DNA of 64,000 nucleotides from Cedecea neteri (GTDB taxonomy: Bacteria; Pseudomonadota; Gammaproteobacteria; Enterobacterales; Enterobacteriaceae). Within the stretch, counting starts at the first letter, position 1. Each line of letters begins with the position of its first letter. Position numbers and translations under genes: made by a program. The DNA is taken from positions 4,340,001 through 4,404,000 of the forward strand of contig NZ_CP009451.1 in assembly GCF_000757825.1 (NCBI RefSeq). Direction: 5' to 3'. Shown one piece after another: positions 60,200 to 64,000 of the stretch. The notes below the pieces were generated by a model. That model saw only the letters and a program-made list of their open reading frames with translations, was not told the origin of the DNA and ran no database searches.

Positions 60200-61327
60200 G
60201 TGAGTGAGTCCGTCGAAAATCAGAACGCGTTTAAGCATGCTTTTAATCATGCGCTTTTGCAGGACATTGCGAACTTAATCGCGCAGCACTATCCCGCCTT
60301 TAACGTCGATGCCTTTCTAAAAAAAGCAGAGAAGCTGGATAAGCTGGAGATGAAGGCCAGGGTCCAGACCATCCGCGACGCGCTGGCGGCTGAGCTGCCG
60401 CAGGACTACCCGGCGGCACTGGGCGTGGTGGTTTCGGTATTAAAAGAGAATAAGCTTCGCGGTTTTGCCGTCTGGCCCTTCGCGGAGTTTATTCAGGTTT
60501 ATGGCCTGGACCAGCCGGAAATTTCCCTCGAAGCCCTGAAAGTGGTCACCGTTTGTTTTACCGCCGAATGGGCGGTGAGGCCTTTTATAAAACAGGATCC
60601 TGACGCAACCATGCGCTTTCTGCTCAAATGTGCGCAGGACGAAAGCGTGGACCTTCGCCGCTGGGCTTCGGAAGGCACACGCCCGCGCGTGCCGTGGGGC
60701 GAAAAGCTGCATCTGTTTATCAAAGACCCGGCGGGAACACGTGCGATTCTGGATGCCCTGAAGTTCGACCCGGAGCTGTACGTCCGAAAAAGCGTGGCCA
60801 ACCACCTGAACGACATCACCAAAGATCACCCGGACTACGTAATTCAGCTCCTGCAAAGCTGGCAGCAGCAGGCGAAACAGTCCGGCAGTGAAGAGGTAAA
60901 AAAAGTCGCGTGGATAACCCGCCACTCGCTGCGCACCTTAATTAAGAACGGTCACCCGGACGCGCTGGCGCTGATCGGCGTGCAGCACGGCGCGGACGTC
61001 GCGTTGGATGCCTTCTCAATCAGGCAAAAAGCCATCGCCCTCGGAGGAAACCTGGAATTTAAGGTCAGCCTGCGCTCAACCAGCGACGCTCCACAAAATA
61101 TCGTGGTCGATTACGTACTGCACTTTATGAAAGCCAACGGCAGCACCGCCCCGAAGGTCTTCAAGCTCCGCGCGTTCGAACTCCCGGCCGGAGGCTCAGT
61201 TACCATAGAGAAAAAGCACGCGGTGAAGAAAATCACCACCCGCCAGTATTACTCCGGCGTGCAGCAGATCGAGATCCAGGTCAACGGTAAGGTGCTTGGG
61301 GGAGATGAGTGGGCGTTGGATTTATAG
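60200..61327 (+). CDS. AlkC-like DNA alkylation repair protein
   Basis: A 375-residue protein with N-terminal HEAT-like helical repeats (about 1-255) and a C-terminal Ig-like beta domain (about 265-375), the layout of AlkC glycosylases that excise 3-alkyl purines. Conserved parts include DESVDLRRWASEGTRPRVPWG near residue 149, RKSVANHLNDITKDHPD near 198 and TRHSLRTLIKNGHPDALAL near 240. Starts with GTG behind AAGGGAG. Stand-alone gene with its own short leader; no SOS or Ada site recognised. Confidence 0.85.
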   Translation: MSESVENQNAFKHAFNHALLQDIANLIAQHYPAFNVDAFLKKAEKLDKLEMKARVQTIRDALAAELPQDYPAALGVVVSVLKENKLRGFAVWPFAEFIQVYGLDQPEISLEALKVVTVCFTAEWAVRPFIKQDPDATMRFLLKCAQDESVDLRRWASEGTRPRVPWGEKLHLFIKDPAGTRAILDALKFDPELYVRKSVANHLNDITKDHPDYVIQLLQSWQQQAKQSGSEEVKKVAWITRHSLRTLIKNGHPDALALIGVQHGADVALDAFSIRQKAIALGGNLEFKVSLRSTSDAPQNIVVDYVLHFMKANGSTAPKVFKLRAFELPAGGSVTIEKKHAVKKITTRQYYSGVQQIEIQVNGKVLGGDEWALDL

Positions 61328-61380
61328 CAAGTATTCGCCACCGGCGGTTTGCGGGTGGCGACAGTTTTACTGCTCTTTAG

Positions 61381-61518
61381 TCTTACGTTGGCCGACAGCC
61401 AGGTTTGCTCAGGGGCAACGCCTAACGCATCGGCAATAAGCCTTTCCCCTTTAGGCCAGCGCGCTTTAACGCATTTGCCAGCGTAAAAGACGCCAGCCCA
61501 GCTTTACGATACACCGGC
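61381..61518 (-). pseudogene. Frameshifted Nlp/SfsB (Ner-like) DNA-binding protein remnant
   Basis: On the - strand two frames together spell the Ner-like core: VYRKAGLASFTLANALKR in one frame and, after a one-base loss around 61459-61460, WPKGERLIADALGV followed by APEQTWLS. E. coli Nlp/SfsB has the same order (STLANALSRP, WPKGE, ALG, IWPSRY). No start codon or intact N terminus is present, and the C terminus degenerates. A decayed copy of a phage-Ner-type regulator gene is the simplest reading. Confidence 0.65.
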
Positions 61519-61588
61519 GCCAAAAACGGACCTTGTACACTCAAAAGAACTGAGGCCGGGCAGAGTGAAATGCTTTTTATGTTTGCTT

Positions 61589-62014
61589 TTATCTATTGTT
61601 ATAGATATCAGGCCGGGTAATAGCCCACGCGTAATTTTTCTTATTCACCGGTTCATAGCCAAATTTTTCATAAAGCCACGGCGCAGTTGTTGTGAATAAC
61701 AAGACCCTGCGAAGCTTTTCAAACACCGGGTGGCTATGAATACATTCCATAAGCCATCTTCCCAACCCGTCGCCCTGGTATTCCTCAAGTACATACACAT
61801 CACAAAGATACGCGAAAGTTGCATAATCCGTTATCAGACGTGCAAAACCTGCCTGGGATTCATTATGATAAATGCCAAAGTTAAGGCTGTTCGCTGCTGA
61901 AGTGGTGACAGTTTCCAGATCGATACCTTTTGCCCATGTGGATCTTGTCAAATACTGATGCACAGCCTGTATGTTCAACTTTGCATTGTCAGTACTAATC
62001 AGAAAATCATTCAT
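61589..62014 (-). CDS. GNAT-family N-acetyltransferase
   Basis: A 141-residue GCN5-related acetyltransferase. The acetyl-CoA-binding motif is VYVLEEYQGDGLGRWLM with the Q/R-x2-G-x-G/A pattern, and LLFTTTAPWLYEKFGYEPV is the C-terminal GNAT strand-helix. I chose the ATG at 62014 (MNDFLISTDN, the common family start); a GTG at 62044 with AGG upstream would add ten residues. Acceptor substrate unknown. AT-richer than flanks. Confidence 0.84.
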   Translation of the reverse strand: MNDFLISTDNAKLNIQAVHQYLTRSTWAKGIDLETVTTSAANSLNFGIYHNESQAGFARLITDYATFAYLCDVYVLEEYQGDGLGRWLMECIHSHPVFEKLRRVLLFTTTAPWLYEKFGYEPVNKKNYAWAITRPDIYNNR

Positions 62015-62195
62015 CCGCCATTCATGTATCGCTGAAATGCTCACTTTGACACCTGCACAGATACTTTAGGGAGGCTTAACCTTAGCATTGTCTAAGAGAA
62101 ATGATCAGAACTGAATCGGGCTGACTTCCAAAGATTGAACCGTTAGCGCTAAAGTACAACTTCCGCTCTTCGCTCAAAGCAGAAGCAAAGAATCA

Positions 62196-62231
62196 AAAGC
62201 AAAAGCCCGCTTAAGTTTCCTTAAGCGGGCT
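62196..62231 (-). terminator. Terminator downstream of tRNA-Asn
   Basis: On the - strand AGCCCGCTTAAG-GAAA-CTTAAGCGGGCT is a perfect 12-bp stem followed by TTTGCTTTTG, eight bases after the tRNA 3' end. Confidence 0.9.
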
Positions 62232-62239
62232 CTCGAATA

Positions 62240-62315
62240 TGGCTCCTCTGACTGGACTCGAACCAGTGACATACGGATTAACAGTCCGCCGTTCTACCGA
62301 CTGAACTACAGAGGA
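62240..62315 (-). tRNA. tRNA-Asn (GTT anticodon)
   Basis: The - strand reads TCCTCTGTAGTTCAGTCGG at the 5' end, with anticodon loop CTGTTAA (GTT), T-loop GGTTCGAGTCC and 3' CCA encoded. The acceptor arm TCCTCTG/CAGAGGA pairs fully. 76 nt. In E. coli the asn tRNA genes flank yeeO and are frequent integration sites for islands. Confidence 0.97.
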
Positions 62316-62512
62316 ATCGTGTGAACGGGGCGAATATTAGCGGCGGCTCAGGGGCTTGTCAAAGGCAAAATCTCACGGTGCGGTGCGTTTGCAGAAACTA
62401 TCAACATCTTGTTGCCTTTTCAGGCAATCAGAGACAAAAAAATCCTTTGCAGGATAACGATTTGTCGCCCATTATTTGAAATGCCGTTTTATCTTTCCTT
62501 GCAGGTCCTCGC
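62316..62512. other. tRNA-Asn promoter side and yeeO leader
   Basis: 197 bp between the divergent tRNA-Asn and yeeO. It holds no gene that I can support. AGG at 62503-62505 is the only ribosome-site-like sequence before the yeeO start. Confidence 0.3.
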
Positions 62513-63967
62513 TTGAACTTACATGCAGTCCTTCGCCAGACCGTGGCGAAAACGCCGTGGTACGCCAAACGTAAGAGTTATCGGGTGCTGTTCTGGCGAG
62601 AGATAACGCCGCTGGCGGTGCCTATCTTCCTAGAAAACACCTGCGTGCTGCTGATGGGCGTACTCAGTACCTTCCTCGTCAGCTGGTTAGGGAAAGAGGC
62701 GATGGCGGGCGTGGGACTCGCCGACAGCTTTAATATGGTTATTATGGCGTTCTTCGCCGCTATCGACCTTGGCACCACGGTGGTGGTGGCGTTCAGCTTC
62801 GGCAGGCTGGATCCGGAGCGGGCGAGGGCGGCGGCCAGGCAGTCGCTGATCCTGATGACCATCGTGTCATTTATTATGGCCGCAGGCATTCACCTGGCGG
62901 GCACGCATATCATCGATGTCATCGCCGGGAACGCCACGCCAGAAGTAAAAGGTCTCGCGCTTTCCTACCTGCAAACCACCGTCTGGAGTTACCCGGCGGC
63001 GGCCATCGCGCTTATCGGCAGCGGTGCGCTGCGCGGGGCGGGGAACACCAAAATCCCGCTGCTGATTAACGGCGGCATGAACATCCTCAATATCATCATC
63101 AGCAGCATTCTTATCTACGGCATCTTCGGCTGGGGCGGGCTGGGCTTTGTCGGCGCAGGCCTGGGGCTGACCATTTCCCGCTATATCGGCGCGGCGGGTA
63201 TTATTTTCGTGCTGATGATTGGCTTTAATCCGGCGCTACGCATTTCGCTGAAAAGCTACTTCACGCCGCTCAACTGGGGCATTTTATGGGAAGTGCTCGG
63301 CATCGGTATCCCGGCCAGCGTCGAGTCGGTGCTGTTCAACGGCGGCAAGCTGCTGACGCAGATGTTCGTCGCCGGGATGGGCACCAACGTCATTGCCGGG
63401 AACTTTATTGCCTTCTCCGTGGCCTCGCTGATTAACCTGCCGGGCAACGCCCTCGGGTCGGCGTCAACAATAATCGTCGGCAGGCGGCTTGGAAAAGGGC
63501 AAATCGGCCAGGCCGAGCGCCAGCTGCGCCACACGTTCTGGCTCGCCACGATTGGCCTGACGGTCATTGCCTGGGGAACCGCGCCGTTCGCCGGGCTGTT
63601 CGCCTCGTTCTATACCAGTGAAGATGACGTCAAAGAAGTCGTTAAAGTCCTGCTGTGGATGAACGCCGCGTTTATGCCTATCTGGGCCGCGTCCTGGGTG
63701 CTGCCGGCCGGGCTGAAGGGCGCGCGCGATGCCCGCTACGCGATGTGGGTGTCGATGGCGGGAATGTGGGGTTGCCGTGTTATCGCCGGTTACACGCTGG
63801 GGATTGTGCTCGGGATGGGCGTGGTGGGCGTCTGGCTGGGGATGTTCGGCGACTGGGCGGTGCGCGGCGCGTGCTTCTACTGGCGAATGATCAGCGGTCG
63901 CTGGCTGAAAAAATACCCACGACCGCCGAAAGAACCGCTTACGGTGCCAGAAGAAAGCGCCGTTTAG
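62513..63967 (+). CDS. yeeO: MATE-family efflux protein YeeO
   Basis: A 484-residue multidrug and toxin extrusion transporter with 12 membrane helices. Conserved REITPLAVPIFLENTCVLLMG at the start of the core, ADSFNMVIMAFFAAIDLGTT, and RGAGNTKIPLLINGGMNILNI near residue 180 match E. coli YeeO, which exports FMN/FAD and dipeptides. The start is a TTG at 62513, with AGG 8-10 bases upstream; no in-frame ATG lies nearby before the first helix. Next to tRNA-Asn as in E. coli. Confidence 0.91.
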   Translation: MNLHAVLRQTVAKTPWYAKRKSYRVLFWREITPLAVPIFLENTCVLLMGVLSTFLVSWLGKEAMAGVGLADSFNMVIMAFFAAIDLGTTVVVAFSFGRLDPERARAAARQSLILMTIVSFIMAAGIHLAGTHIIDVIAGNATPEVKGLALSYLQTTVWSYPAAAIALIGSGALRGAGNTKIPLLINGGMNILNIIISSILIYGIFGWGGLGFVGAGLGLTISRYIGAAGIIFVLMIGFNPALRISLKSYFTPLNWGILWEVLGIGIPASVESVLFNGGKLLTQMFVAGMGTNVIAGNFIAFSVASLINLPGNALGSASTIIVGRRLGKGQIGQAERQLRHTFWLATIGLTVIAWGTAPFAGLFASFYTSEDDVKEVVKVLLWMNAAFMPIWAASWVLPAGLKGARDARYAMWVSMAGMWGCRVIAGYTLGIVLGMGVVGVWLGMFGDWAVRGACFYWRMISGRWLKKYPRPPKEPLTVPEESAV

Positions 63968-64000
63968 CGATCGAAAGCCCCGGCAATGGCACGCATGTCG

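Overview
The window is a chromosomal segment of an Enterobacteriaceae genome, running from the end of the colanic acid cluster through the O-antigen locus and his operon to a tRNA-Asn/yeeO junction. The E. coli/Salmonella gene order is recognisable: wca genes, gnu, galF, O-antigen genes, gnd, wzzB, hisIFAHBCDG-hisL, yeeZ, yeeY, plaP, sbcB, dacD, sbmC, yeeA, yeeX. Genus cannot be fixed from this sequence alone; conserved genes are GC-rich, as in Enterobacter/Cedecea/Kosakonia-like bacteria, and the adjacent ugd of E. coli is missing.

Positions 1-10506 hold the distal colanic acid operon: the end of wcaI, manC, manB, wcaJ, wzxC, wcaK, wcaL and wcaM, all on the + strand, with a GC-rich tandem/palindromic repeat between manB and wcaJ. 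Then come gnu (polyprenol-linked GlcNAc 4-epimerase) and galF.

Positions 13135-29410 are the O-antigen cluster, starting at a JUMPstart/ops element. It contains rmlBDAC (dTDP-L-rhamnose), ddhDABC (CDP-3,6-dideoxy-4-keto-glucose), a thiamine-diphosphate enzyme and a short-chain reductase that match YerE/YerF logic, a flippase, an EpsG-like polymerase and three glycosyltransferases. The rml-ddh block is Salmonella-like in order and sequence; from the yerF-like gene onward the DNA is strikingly AT-rich. The predicted O unit contains L-rhamnose and the branched sugar yersiniose, probably built on GalNAc made by Gnu. gnd and the chain-length regulator wzzB close the locus.

Positions 32457-39760 are the complete histidine operon on the - strand with leader peptide, attenuator and promoter. 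Positions 39892-50390 are mostly housekeeping: yeeZ, yeeY, plaP, sbcB, an extra membrane acyltransferase, dacD, LexA-associated sbmC, a VOC protein, yeeA and yeeX.

Positions 50582-62014 look like variable territory: an ArsR-type regulator divergent from a second elongation factor G, a HigB/HigA-like toxin-antitoxin pair, an NTF2-like protein with an MFS exporter and divergent LysR regulator, a purine phosphorylase-like gene with an NCS1 permease and divergent Crp-family regulator, an AlkC-like protein, a frameshifted Nlp/SfsB-like remnant and a GNAT enzyme. tRNA-Asn and yeeO end the window.

The two observations most worth follow-up are the yersiniose-type O-antigen locus, and a roughly 128-132 bp repeat found twice (downstream of wzzB and of yeeX). 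Each copy is nested between exact or near-exact 18-bp duplications of the host gene's own terminator hairpin.
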